Positions 1 through 7,941 of a stretch of 10,167 nt of DNA are shown here, one piece after another (within the stretch, counting starts at the first letter, position 1; every line of letters begins with the position of its first letter). Made by a program: the position numbers and the translations under genes. Location: positions 1 through 10,167 of the forward strand of contig VGAF01000036.1 in assembly GCA_016870855.1 (NCBI GenBank), read 5' to 3'. The notes under the pieces were generated by a model, which searched no databases, was not told the origin of the DNA, and saw only the letters and a list, made by a program, of their open reading frames with translations. This DNA comes from Actinomycetota bacterium. Its GTDB lineage: Bacteria; Actinomycetota; Actinomycetes; Nanopelagicales; Nanopelagicaceae.

Positions 1-397
1 TGGTATCGAAAGTTCCAATCAACTCCACTATTTCGGGTTGTCTATGAACTAAATATGGGCGACCGGAAAGGTCAACCGCAGCTTGAACGATTACTTCATC
101 TAGTGGAACCAGCGCATCCCCAAAGCGACGAATTCCAGATTTATCACCCAACGCCTCACGTAGGGCTTGGCCAACGGCAAGTGAGGTGTCCTCCACAGTA
201 TGGTGTGAATCGACCTCAACATCTCCACTTGTCTTGACGCTTAGATCAAAGCCAGCATGTTTGCCGAGTTGCGAGAGCATGTGATCAAAGAAGGGAACTC
301 CAGTATCGACTTCAATCTTTCCCGTTCCATCAAGATTTAGCTCAACTTTGACTTGGGACTCTTTTGTGGAGCGCTCCACCTTTGAAATTCTCGCCAT
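1..397 (-). CDS. hisB: Imidazoleglycerol-phosphate dehydratase, 5' part (cut by window edge)
   Basis: Converts imidazole-glycerol-phosphate to imidazole-acetol-phosphate, the sixth step of histidine synthesis, in the cytosol with bound manganese. I read 132 codons from the ATG at 397-395; the gene runs off the left edge, so its C-terminal half is missing. Visible family marks are the TGVPFFDHM segment (about residues 32-40, D38/H39) and the first metal-binding motif HHTVED (H65, H66, E69, D70). The second HHxxE motif would lie outside the window. The protein begins directly with the dehydratase fold, so it is the monofunctional form, without the phosphatase domain found in enterobacteria. It lies 7 nt after the hisC stop and is probably co-transcribed with it. 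No well-placed ribosome binding site is seen; GATAAT lies exactly 6 nt before the ATG and could be a weak internal promoter. The identification is firm. Confidence 0.95.
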   Translation of the reverse strand, partial: MARISKVERSTKESQVKVELNLDGTGKIEVDTGVPFFDHMLSQLGKHAGFDLSVKTSGDVEVDSHHTVEDTSLAVGQALREALGDKSGIRRFGDALVPLDEVIVQAAVDLSGRPYLVHRQPEIVELIGTFDT

Positions 398-404
398 GTT
401 CTGA

Positions 405-1541
405 TTATCCCCTAACCTCTGGATGGTTATCTTCTCTTCTTGATCCACGACCCTGTGTTATCTCTCTTAAAGCATCTAGAAAAGCCCGGTTCTCGGCACG
501 AGTTCCGATGGTCACTCGCAAATGTCCAGCTATTCCCACATCCCGAACCAAGACTCCCCGGTTTAACAACTCTTCCCAGAGCTTTACAGAAGAATCAATA
601 AATCCAGAGAAAAGTAAGAAGTTCGCCTCACTTGGATAGCTCTGCAATCCCATTGAGTTAATCTCCTTGGCAACTTCTTCGCGCGCCTCTCGCAACCGCT
701 CTACATCTTTACTGAGTGAACTCTGCTTTGAAATTGCAGCCAGAGCAGCCGCTTGAGTCAAAGCGCTCAAGTGATAAGGGAGTCGAACTAATTGAAGCGC
801 TTCGATAACTTTTGGGTCGGCAATCACATAGCCAAGTCGAGCGCCAGCAAAAGCAAAGGCCTTACTCATAGTCTTTGAGACTAAGACATTCGGATGGCCC
901 TTGATCAGAGTTATAGCCGATGGATTCTTTGAGAACTCGCCATAGGCCTCATCTACAACGACTAGGCCTTGCCGCGACGCTATCGCAGTTGCAACCTTTG
1001 TGATCAACTCAAGTGAAGTTGAGGTACCGGTTGGATTATTTGGCGTTGTAATGAAGATGATTTTTGATTCGGTAGCGCTAATAGCCTTCTCAATCTGTGA
1101 CTCGCTAATCTCAAAATTCTTATCTCTAGGAATTGAAATCCAACTCTTGCCAACGACCTTTGAGATGAGTGGGTGCATGGAGTATGAAGGTTCAAATCCA
1201 AGCGCTCCTCCTTCAAAAGCCAAGAGAATGGTCTGGATAATTTCATTACTGCCATTTGCTGCCCAGATTGAAGCAGAGTCCACATCGGTGCCGTGAGAGG
1301 CGTTGATGGAACCGGCGAGCGCTTCGCGCAGCGCTATCGCATCTCTATCTGGATAGCGATTCAAAACCTTTAGGCAACGCGAGATCTCATCCAAAAGTGC
1401 GCTTTGTAAATCATCACTTAAGTTGTAGGGGTTCTCATTTGTATTTAATCGAACCGGAACTTCTATTTGTGGCGCTCCATATGGAGATAGTTCACTTAAG
1501 TCTCCGCGAAGCGGTAGCCAAGATGGCCAGTTTGGACTCAT
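405..1541 (-). CDS. hisC: Histidinol-phosphate aminotransferase
   Basis: PLP enzyme that transaminates imidazole-acetol-phosphate with glutamate to give histidinol-phosphate, step seven of histidine synthesis. 378 aa, normal for a class I/II aminotransferase of the HisC family. Seen in order: the N-terminal LNTNENPY substrate/PLP segment (33-40), TPNNPTG (166-172), VVVDEAYGEF (194-203) with the PLP-ring aspartate D197, SKTMSKAFAFAG (222-233) with the likely Schiff-base lysine K227, and LRVTIGT (341-347) with the carboxylate-binding arginine R342. The ATG overlaps the hisD stop as ATGA (1538-1541), so translation is probably coupled. The last 15 or so residues, after ALREI, are hydrophilic and arginine/glutamate-rich and look like a lineage-specific tail. 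Some HisC proteins also accept aromatic 2-oxo acids; the his context argues for histidine as the main role. Confidence 0.96.
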   Translation of the reverse strand: MSPNWPSWLPLRGDLSELSPYGAPQIEVPVRLNTNENPYNLSDDLQSALLDEISRCLKVLNRYPDRDAIALREALAGSINASHGTDVDSASIWAANGSNEIIQTILLAFEGGALGFEPSYSMHPLISKVVGKSWISIPRDKNFEISESQIEKAISATESKIIFITTPNNPTGTSTSLELITKVATAIASRQGLVVVDEAYGEFSKNPSAITLIKGHPNVLVSKTMSKAFAFAGARLGYVIADPKVIEALQLVRLPYHLSALTQAAALAAISKQSSLSKDVERLREAREEVAKEINSMGLQSYPSEANFLLFSGFIDSSVKLWEELLNRGVLVRDVGIAGHLRVTIGTRAENRAFLDALREITQGRGSRREDNHPEVRG

Positions 1542-2878
1542 GACTCAAACCGCGCCTTTATCGCTTCACCATGTGCAGGTAAATCTTCTGCTTCGGCAAA
1601 AGCCACAACGCTAGTTGCAATCTCACGGAGCGCTCGCTCGCTGTAATTTATGAAATGGAGGCCACGTAGAAAAGTTTGCACAGATAGTCCGCTGGAGTGA
1701 CATGCGCATCCACCGGTCGGAAGCACGTGATTTGAGCCGGCCAAGTAATCGCCTAGTGAAACCGGAGAAAACCTTCCGAGAAAGACTGCTCCAGCGTTTC
1801 TAATCTCCTTACTTGCGCTTACCGGATCACTTATCAACAACTCGAGATGTTCAGCTGCGTATGCATTTGCAACATCTAACGCCTGATCCAAGTCATCAAC
1901 TAGAACAATCGCTGATTGTTCGCCGCTTAAGGCCTCAGAAATCCTTTGATTATGTCGGGTTCGCTTTACTCGAATCCCCAGTTCTTTAACTACTTCATCT
2001 TTGAGTTGAAGTGAATCGGTAATCAATATGGCCGCGGCAATAGTGTCGTGTTCGGCTTGACTGACTAAATCCGCCGCAACTTCTCCCGCTATCGCAGTTG
2101 AGTCAGCAACTATGGCAATCTCAGTTGGACCTGCTTCCGAATCTATTCCAACTATTCCGCGCAGCGCTCGCTTAGCAGCAGCCACATAGATGTTTCCTGG
2201 CCCGGTAACAATATCTACCGGTTCGCTAATTACCGCGCCAGAAGAATTTTTAATTCCCAAAGCAAGCGCGGCGATTGCTTGTGCGCCGCCAATCGCGTAA
2301 ATCTCATCAACGCCAAGTAAGGCGCAGGTTGCAAGAACTAGATCGTTTGGCCAGCCGTCATTATCTTTCTGTGGCGGGGATGCAAGGGCAATACTTTTAA
2401 CGCCAGCTATTTGCGCAGGCAGAACATTCATTACAACTGAGCTGGGATAGATAGCGCGACCGGCGGGAACATACAGACCAACGCGATCGACTGGGATCCA
2501 TCGCTCCTCGACTTCTCCCCCATCTACAACTCGGACCGTTGACTCCCCTCGAGTCTGTGCTTTATGGACAATTCGAACCCGTCGAATCGACTCCTGAATA
2601 ACCGCTCTTAGATTAGGTTCGAGTTTGTTAAGCGCTTCGTCAATCTTTGCCTTAGGAACTCTAATTTCGGCTGGGCTAATACCATCAAAACGTTCGCAGA
2701 GCCTAAGTAAGGTAGTTACATCACCGTTTCTAACTTCATCGATGATTGGTTCAACTTGGGCGAGAGCAGCCTTTACATCCAGTCTCGCTCTCGGAAGTTT
2801 CGACTGGTATCCGCTCTTAGATAGGCGCTGGCCACGGAGGTCTAGCGTTCTAATTAGAGGAAGTTCAGCTGGATTCAC
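1538..2878 (-). CDS. hisD: Histidinol dehydrogenase
   Basis: Zinc- and NAD-dependent enzyme oxidising L-histidinol to L-histidine in two steps, ending the pathway. 446 aa, usual length. Conserved blocks: RVGLYVPAGRA (132-142), VDIVTGPGNIYVAAAKR (221-237), SEAGPTEIA (247-255), LVSQAEHD (271-278) with zinc ligands Q274 and H277, AAEHLE (341-346) with the catalytic pair E343/H344, SLGDYLAGSNHVLPT (374-388) with zinc ligand D377 and H384, and EDLPAHGEA (431-439) with H436. Assignments follow alignment by eye to the E. coli enzyme residues. It reads very close to mycobacterial HisD. The start is a GTG at 2878; an upstream ATG is out because it runs into TAG after one codon. There is no ribosome binding site, but TAGAAT sits exactly where a -10 box would be for a transcript beginning at the GTG. 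First gene of hisD-hisC-hisB. Confidence 0.97.
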   Translation of the reverse strand: MNPAELPLIRTLDLRGQRLSKSGYQSKLPRARLDVKAALAQVEPIIDEVRNGDVTTLLRLCERFDGISPAEIRVPKAKIDEALNKLEPNLRAVIQESIRRVRIVHKAQTRGESTVRVVDGGEVEERWIPVDRVGLYVPAGRAIYPSSVVMNVLPAQIAGVKSIALASPPQKDNDGWPNDLVLATCALLGVDEIYAIGGAQAIAALALGIKNSSGAVISEPVDIVTGPGNIYVAAAKRALRGIVGIDSEAGPTEIAIVADSTAIAGEVAADLVSQAEHDTIAAAILITDSLQLKDEVVKELGIRVKRTRHNQRISEALSGEQSAIVLVDDLDQALDVANAYAAEHLELLISDPVSASKEIRNAGAVFLGRFSPVSLGDYLAGSNHVLPTGGCACHSSGLSVQTFLRGLHFINYSERALREIATSVVAFAEAEDLPAHGEAIKARFES

Positions 2879-2928
2879 TACCCCATTCTAGATAAAGAGG
2901 TATTAACTCGCGCTCTGGTTTATAAGTC
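2879..2928. other. dnaE-hisD spacer (50 nt)
   Basis: Short AT-leaning gap between the dnaE stop codon and the hisD start. It contains the candidate hisD -10 box. I find no stable hairpin with a T-run, so no intrinsic terminator for dnaE is visible. Read-through from dnaE into the his genes is possible alongside initiation here. Confidence 0.5.
2885..2890 (-). promoter_or_regulatory. Candidate -10 box for a leaderless hisDCB transcript
   Basis: The minus strand reads TAGAAT, then GGGGTA, then the hisD GTG. TAGAAT fits the actinobacterial -10 consensus TANNNT. If transcription starts at the G of GTG (2878), the box spans -12 to -7, the standard placement. I see no convincing -35. No other start codon or ribosome binding site is available, so a leaderless mRNA is a reasonable inference. 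Confidence 0.5.
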
Positions 2929-5900
2929 CTAAACGAGGCAATCTGGGCCGAGTATTGACTTTAAATCTGCGCTTAGGCTTGGTGAAGCAGTTATTTTCAA
3001 ACCGTCATCTAATCTAAAAGTCGTATCTTTAACGCCCCCTTCAATCCGAAGGTGAACTTCTCTAGTACCGGGATGCGAACGGAGAATCTCTTTCATCCGG
3101 TCGACTAATGGCGGAGTGCAACGTTCAGCTTCAACACGAATTACAAAGGGTCCGACTGGAGCTTGGTTGACATCGGGAATTGAGAGATCGAGAGCGGTAA
3201 ATCTTGGTGTCTCCTCACGTTTATCAACTCGTCCACGAATTGCGACGATACGATCCTCTATGAGATTTAGCGCATGCTGTTGATAGGAGTTGGAGAAGAA
3301 GAGGACATCAATCTCGCCCTCAAGATCTTCAACCGTAACAATCGCCCAATTTGAGCCTTGTCGACTAACTTTTCGCTGAACGCTAGTTATCAAACCGGCA
3401 ATTGTGAAAATACTTTCATGCTCAACTTGTTCATCGTAAATCTGTGAGACTGGAACATCGCGAACGCTATTCAATACATGTTCGACTCCTAGTAACGGAT
3501 GATCTGAGACATAAAGACCGAGCATTTCGCGTTCATAGGAAAGTGCTAATGGTTTCTCCCATTCATCTGATGGTATATCCAATACAACGCCGGAGATCAC
3601 ACCCTGTGACTCATTTCCACCAAACAAGTCGAATTGTCCGATGGATTCTGCCCGCTTAGTTTCAGAGATCGCTTCGATTGCCTCAAGATGGACCGCCATA
3701 AGTCCTTTTCGAGTATCACCTAGCGAATCAAATGCACCTGCTTTGATGAGTGATTCAATTGTTTTCTTATTGCAAACGACCGCATCTACCTTTGCTAAGA
3801 AGTCACCGAAGGATGTGTACCGACCTTTGGCGTTCCTATTCCTCACAACTGAGGCAACGACATTCTCGCCAACATTTCGGATAGCTGCCAGACCAAAGCG
3901 GATATCTTTACCACGAGGCGTGTACTCAGAATCAGATTCATTTACATCGGGCGGAAGAACTTTGATTCCCATTCTTCGGCACTCATTTAGGTAGAGCGCA
4001 GACTTGTCTTTATCATCTTTGACACTCGATAATAGGGCTGCCATGTATTCCGTTGGGTAATTGGCCTTTAGATACGCAGTCCAGAATGAAACCACGCCAT
4101 ATCCCGCGCTATGGGCTCGGTTAAAGGCGTAGTCAGAGAACGGAATTAGCGTCTTCCATAGTTCTTCAATCGCAAAGTTTGAGAAACCATTTTTCTTCAT
4201 TCCCGCTTCGAAGTGAACATATTCCTTATCGAGGATTTCTTTATTCTTCTTACCCATTGCCTTTCGCAGTAAGTCCGCGCGAGCAAGTGAGAATCCAGCA
4301 ACTTTCTGGGCAATCGCCATAACTTGTTCTTGATAGACAATCAATCCATAAGTGTCATCAAGGATTTCTTTAAGAGGTTCAGAAAGTTCTGGATGAATTG
4401 GTTCAATCCGCTTACGTTTATTCTTGCGGTCTGCATAATCAGTATGAGCATTAACGCCCATCGGACCTGGGCGATAGAGAGCAATAACAGCAGAGATATC
4501 CTCAAAAGAATCCGGGTTCATCGAGCGAAGCAGCGCACGAATGGGGGCGCTATCAAGCTGGAATACGCCTAGAGTCTCTCCGCGAGCCAAGAGCTCAAAT
4601 GTTTTCTTATCAGCTAGCTCTAATTCTTCTAGAACTACTTGCTCATTTCTATTCTTCTCAATATTTAACAAACAGTCATCGAGTACTGAGAGATTGCGCA
4701 GGCCTAGAAAGTCCATCTTTAGTAGCCCGGTGGATTCGCAGGCAATCATGTCGAATTGAGTAATCACCGCCCCATCAGCTTCGCGTCGCTGGATTGGGAT
4801 TACATCCAAGAGCGGATCGCGACTCAAGATCACCCCAGCCGCATGCACGCTCCATTGGCGTTTTAGTCCCTCCAAGCCACGGGCTGTATCAACAATTGCT
4901 TTTGCTTCTTGGTCATCTTCATAAATATTGCGAAACTCTTGTGCTTCTTGGAATCTCTCATGGCTCTTATCGAATACCCCACTTAACGAGATGTCCTTTC
5001 CCATGATTGCTGGGGGAAGCGCTTTAGTAAGACGATCCCCGATTGCAAAGGGGTAACCCAAAACCCTGCTGGCATCTTTTATAGATTGCTTTGACTTGAT
5101 GGTGTTATAGGTGATGATTTGAGCGACTCGATCTTCACCATACTTATCTATGGCGTAGCGGATCATCTCGCCGCGCCTTCTTTCATCGAAATCAAGATCG
5201 ATATCGGGCATCGAAATTCGATCGGGATTTAGAAAGCGCTCAAAGAGCAAGCCATGCTTAAGGGGATCCAAGGCGGTGATTCCCAAGCAATAAGAAACCA
5301 ATGATCCCGCTGCTGAACCGCGACCCGGCCCAACGCGAATGCCGACAGATTTTGCATGAGCAACTAAATCGGCAACGACCAAAAAGTAGCCAGCAAAACC
5401 CATCTTGGTCATAACGCCAAGTTCATAATCAAGTCGATCTTGATGTTCTTTACTTGCTCCTTCTTGGAACTTATTCGAAAGCCCAATCTGGGATTGTTTT
5501 ACCAACCAGGAGTTTTCATCTTCGCCCTCCGGGACTGGGAATTTAGGAAGTAAATTCTCATTCTCACGGAGCGTTACATTGCACCGTTCGGCTATCAATA
5601 GCGTGTTATCGCAAGCCTCTTCCAGATCTTTAAAGAGACGGCGCATCGTAGCGGCGTCTTTCAAGTAGAACTCTTCGCTATCAAACTTAAATCTCTTCGG
5701 ATCAGAGAGTGTGGTTCCGGATTGGACCGCAAGAAGTGCCGCATGGTGCTTTGCATCTTCGGCGAAGGTGTAGTGAAGATCGTTTGTGGCAAGAAGTGGC
5801 AATCCCAATTCTTTGGCTAGGCGAAGCAGATCGGATTTAACCCGGTTTTCAATCTCAAGGTCATGATCCATTAGCTCGATATAGAAATTATTCGGGCCAA

Positions 5901-6432
5901 AGATCTCGCGATATGTGGCGGCGGCGCTCCGTGCCTCTGCGTATGCGCCCATTCGAAGTCGAGTCTGAATCTCTCCCGCAACACATCCTGAGGTAGCAAT
6001 TAGTCCTGATGAATACTTGGTAAGAAGTTCGCGATCCATTCTCGGTTTGTAATAAAAACCTTCTAGTGAAGCTAGTGATGCCAACTTAAATAAATTAGAG
6101 AGACCTTCGTTGTTCTCAGCCAGGATTGTCATGTGGGTATAGGCGCCACCGGCTGAGACATCATCTTCGCCACCTTCGGCCCACTTCACGCGCCGCTTAT
6201 CTAGGCGAGATTCCGGTGCTACATACGCTTCAATCCCAATAATCGGTTTTACGCCGACTGATTTCATCGTCTTATAGAAATCAAAGGCGCCAAAGACATG
6301 ACCGTGGTCTGTGATTGCAATAGCGGGGCTGCCTTGCCGCGCAACTTCTTCTGCGAGCTGATCTATCCGCGCTGCGCCATCGAGCATGGAGTACTCGGTA
6401 TGCACATGAAGGTGTACGAAGTCCTTGCTCAC
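2929..6432 (-). CDS. dnaE: DNA polymerase III subunit alpha, DnaE1 type
   Basis: Replicative DNA polymerase catalytic subunit, 1167 aa, of the length expected for DnaE1. The N-terminal PHP domain (about 5-280) keeps its metal site: H7, H9, D18, H43, E68, H100, C150, D218 and H220. This fits the intact PHP proofreading exonuclease known from mycobacterial DnaE1. The polymerase core has GPGRGSAAGSLV (368-379), MPDIDLDF (408-415) with catalytic D410 and D412, and LKMDFLGLRN (571-580) with the third aspartate D574. Later come ALYRPGPMG (651-659), a helix-hairpin-helix region near 845-910, the beta-clamp binding motif QFDLF (933-937) and an OB-fold near 1008-1085. The start is GTG; an in-frame VHLHVHTEYSMLDG block begins six residues later, supporting it. 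No good ribosome binding site is present; TAATCT lies 8 nt before the start. It lies 37 nt after rluD and may share its transcript. Confidence 0.98.
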   Translation of the reverse strand: MSKDFVHLHVHTEYSMLDGAARIDQLAEEVARQGSPAIAITDHGHVFGAFDFYKTMKSVGVKPIIGIEAYVAPESRLDKRRVKWAEGGEDDVSAGGAYTHMTILAENNEGLSNLFKLASLASLEGFYYKPRMDRELLTKYSSGLIATSGCVAGEIQTRLRMGAYAEARSAAATYREIFGPNNFYIELMDHDLEIENRVKSDLLRLAKELGLPLLATNDLHYTFAEDAKHHAALLAVQSGTTLSDPKRFKFDSEEFYLKDAATMRRLFKDLEEACDNTLLIAERCNVTLRENENLLPKFPVPEGEDENSWLVKQSQIGLSNKFQEGASKEHQDRLDYELGVMTKMGFAGYFLVVADLVAHAKSVGIRVGPGRGSAAGSLVSYCLGITALDPLKHGLLFERFLNPDRISMPDIDLDFDERRRGEMIRYAIDKYGEDRVAQIITYNTIKSKQSIKDASRVLGYPFAIGDRLTKALPPAIMGKDISLSGVFDKSHERFQEAQEFRNIYEDDQEAKAIVDTARGLEGLKRQWSVHAAGVILSRDPLLDVIPIQRREADGAVITQFDMIACESTGLLKMDFLGLRNLSVLDDCLLNIEKNRNEQVVLEELELADKKTFELLARGETLGVFQLDSAPIRALLRSMNPDSFEDISAVIALYRPGPMGVNAHTDYADRKNKRKRIEPIHPELSEPLKEILDDTYGLIVYQEQVMAIAQKVAGFSLARADLLRKAMGKKNKEILDKEYVHFEAGMKKNGFSNFAIEELWKTLIPFSDYAFNRAHSAGYGVVSFWTAYLKANYPTEYMAALLSSVKDDKDKSALYLNECRRMGIKVLPPDVNESDSEYTPRGKDIRFGLAAIRNVGENVVASVVRNRNAKGRYTSFGDFLAKVDAVVCNKKTIESLIKAGAFDSLGDTRKGLMAVHLEAIEAISETKRAESIGQFDLFGGNESQGVISGVVLDIPSDEWEKPLALSYEREMLGLYVSDHPLLGVEHVLNSVRDVPVSQIYDEQVEHESIFTIAGLITSVQRKVSRQGSNWAIVTVEDLEGEIDVLFFSNSYQQHALNLIEDRIVAIRGRVDKREETPRFTALDLSIPDVNQAPVGPFVIRVEAERCTPPLVDRMKEILRSHPGTREVHLRIEGGVKDTTFRLDDGLKITASPSLSADLKSILGPDCLV

Positions 6433-6469
6433 GGGCGGTGAGATTACTCCACTGCTACGACTAACGGGG
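6433..6469. other. rluD-dnaE spacer (37 nt)
   Basis: On the minus strand this gap contains GGAG about 17 nt before the dnaE GTG, too far for a normal ribosome binding site. It also contains TAATCT, a TANNNT-type box, 8 nt before the GTG. Either weak translation from an rluD-dnaE transcript or a near-leaderless dnaE start could apply. No terminator hairpin is seen. Confidence 0.35.
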
Positions 6470-7405
6470 CTAAGACTCCGAACCGAGCAAAGTCAAGGCG
6501 TTTTTTAGGTCTAAGGGATATTCACTAGTAAGCGTGATCCGCTCCCCGCTTGACGGTTGATCAAAGGAGAGTTCAATCGCGTGTAACCAAGGTCTCTTCA
6601 ATTCAAGTCGCTCTGCTAAAACTGGATCTGCTCCATAAGCAAGATCTCCTACTAGCGGATGGCGGAGCGCGCTGAAGTGAACTCGAATCTGATGAGTTCT
6701 TCCGGTCTCTAGCTCAACTTTTAGAAGTGTTGCACCAGGTAAGAATTCAATTAGTGAGAAGTGGGTAACGCTGGGTTTTCCATCTGCGACAACCGCAAAA
6801 CGATAATCCTCTTTCGGGTGTCTGCCGATTGGCGCATCGATAGTTCCTTCTGTTGGATCCATATGCCCTTGAACTAGTGCGTGATAGACCTTGGAGACAG
6901 TTCTCGATCTAAATTGATTCTTTAGCGCAATATAAGAATCTTCGTGTTTTGCGACCACCATTAACCCGGTAGTTCCAACGTCGAGTCGTTGCACGATTCC
7001 TTTTCGTTCTTCAGCTCCAGAAGTGGAGATTGGATAACCTCGTGAAATCAGATCACCGAGAACTGTTGGACCTTGCCAGCCGGGACTTGGATGTGCTGCC
7101 ACGCCGACCGGTTTATTAATTACAACGACATCTGCATCGTCATAGACCACATCTAGTTCGTCACTTACCACCCGTGTGAAATCAAGTGGATCAATTTCGG
7201 CGGGAAGCAAGACTTGTAGTCGATCTCCGGCTTTGACCCGATCAGACTTTGCTAGTGGTTTCTTTCCTTGTAATACATCGCCAGCATTTAGTAGATCAGC
7301 TACCGCACTTCTAGATAACCCCAGTAACCCAGTAAGCGCCACATCTACCCGCTCACCCTCAAGGGTTTCATCAATTAGCAGTAGTCGCTTCTCTCGTGCA
7401 CTCAC
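6470..7405 (-). CDS. rluD: RluA-family 23S rRNA pseudouridine synthase
   Basis: Isomerises uridine to pseudouridine, most likely in 23S rRNA helix 69 as RluD does; the exact site cannot be read from sequence. 311 aa. An S4 RNA-binding domain covers about residues 16-68, including the SRSAVADLLNAGDVL segment. The RluA-type catalytic domain follows, with NKPVGVAAHP (97-106), the catalytic motif QRLDVGTTGLMVVAK (139-153) with D142 as nucleophile, and GRTHQIRVH (235-243). The usual histidine before RLD is glutamine here; from memory this is common in actinobacterial members, so it is not a defect. The start GTG overlaps the lspA stop as GTGA (7402-7405), which implies coupled translation. Adjacent lspA and rluD are a conserved pair in many bacteria. 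Family is certain; RluD rather than another RluA paralogue is inferred from S4 plus context. Confidence 0.9.
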   Translation of the reverse strand: MSAREKRLLLIDETLEGERVDVALTGLLGLSRSAVADLLNAGDVLQGKKPLAKSDRVKAGDRLQVLLPAEIDPLDFTRVVSDELDVVYDDADVVVINKPVGVAAHPSPGWQGPTVLGDLISRGYPISTSGAEERKGIVQRLDVGTTGLMVVAKHEDSYIALKNQFRSRTVSKVYHALVQGHMDPTEGTIDAPIGRHPKEDYRFAVVADGKPSVTHFSLIEFLPGATLLKVELETGRTHQIRVHFSALRHPLVGDLAYGADPVLAERLELKRPWLHAIELSFDQPSSGERITLTSEYPLDLKNALTLLGSES

Positions 7406-7941
7406 TTTGGACCGTCCAGCGGATCGTCTTGTGAGCCCTTGGGTTGGATGTTTCGCATCGTCAAAATAGTCATTGCAATACCAGCGCAGACGATTGCGCT
7501 GTCGGCGATGTTAAAGGTCGGCCAATTTGGTAGCACAATCCAATCGATGACTTCGCCTCGCCAGACTCCGGGAGGTCTGATTGCTCGATCGTAGAGGTTG
7601 CCAACCACTCCACCGAGAAGTGCGCCGAGGGCTGCGCCCCAGAGTGGGTTGGTGAGATTTCGCATGTAAAAAATAATGAAACCGACGACAACTAATTTAA
7701 GTGAAGAGAGTAATAAGGTGGCATCAGTAAAAAGACTAAACGCGGCACCAGAATTAGTTGAGTAACTTAGTTTTAAGAAATCACCAATCACTCTTACTGG
7801 TTCGCGATATTGAAGGTAGGACTCAGCCCAATTCTTTGAAGCAAGATCAAGAGCGAATACGGATATAGCAATTGAGATAAATAGTCGTCGCGCGCGCTCG
7901 GCACGGGACGACTTCAGCGGCGCTCTTCCTTCTGTTTGCAT
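7402..7941 (-). CDS. lspA: Lipoprotein signal peptidase (signal peptidase II)
   Basis: Inner-membrane aspartyl protease that removes the signal peptide from prolipoproteins after lipidation. 179 aa, with four hydrophobic segments by eye at about 19-36, 75-94, 99-116 and 145-163. Conserved polar residues are present: D32 in LDLASK, N63 in STNSGAAFS, GNLYDR (114-119) with N115 and R119, EVIDWI with catalytic D133, and FNIADSAI with N144 and catalytic D147. A short basic N-terminal stretch precedes the first membrane helix. The ATG at 7941 lies 28 nt inside the 3' end of the dksA-like gene. No alternative in-frame start exists before the first membrane helix, and no ribosome binding site is evident. 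Translation therefore probably depends on ribosomes finishing the upstream gene. Confidence 0.95.
   Translation of the reverse strand: MQTEGRAPLKSSRAERARRLFISIAISVFALDLASKNWAESYLQYREPVRVIGDFLKLSYSTNSGAAFSLFTDATLLLSSLKLVVVGFIIFYMRNLTNPLWGAALGALLGGVVGNLYDRAIRPPGVWRGEVIDWIVLPNWPTFNIADSAIVCAGIAMTILTMRNIQPKGSQDDPLDGPK

Noticed and set aside
1..397. hisB as a truncated pseudogene
   Set aside because: The frame is open to the window edge with intact motifs; the truncation is due to the window boundary.
6986..6991. Glutamine replacing histidine before RLD in the pseudouridine synthase as a possible inactivation
   Set aside because: The catalytic aspartate D142 is intact, and actinobacterial homologues that I recall carry the same glutamine.
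7470..7691. Minus-strand open frame inside lspA
   Set aside because: A shifted-frame shadow of lspA, whose membrane helices and catalytic aspartates are intact in the main frame.
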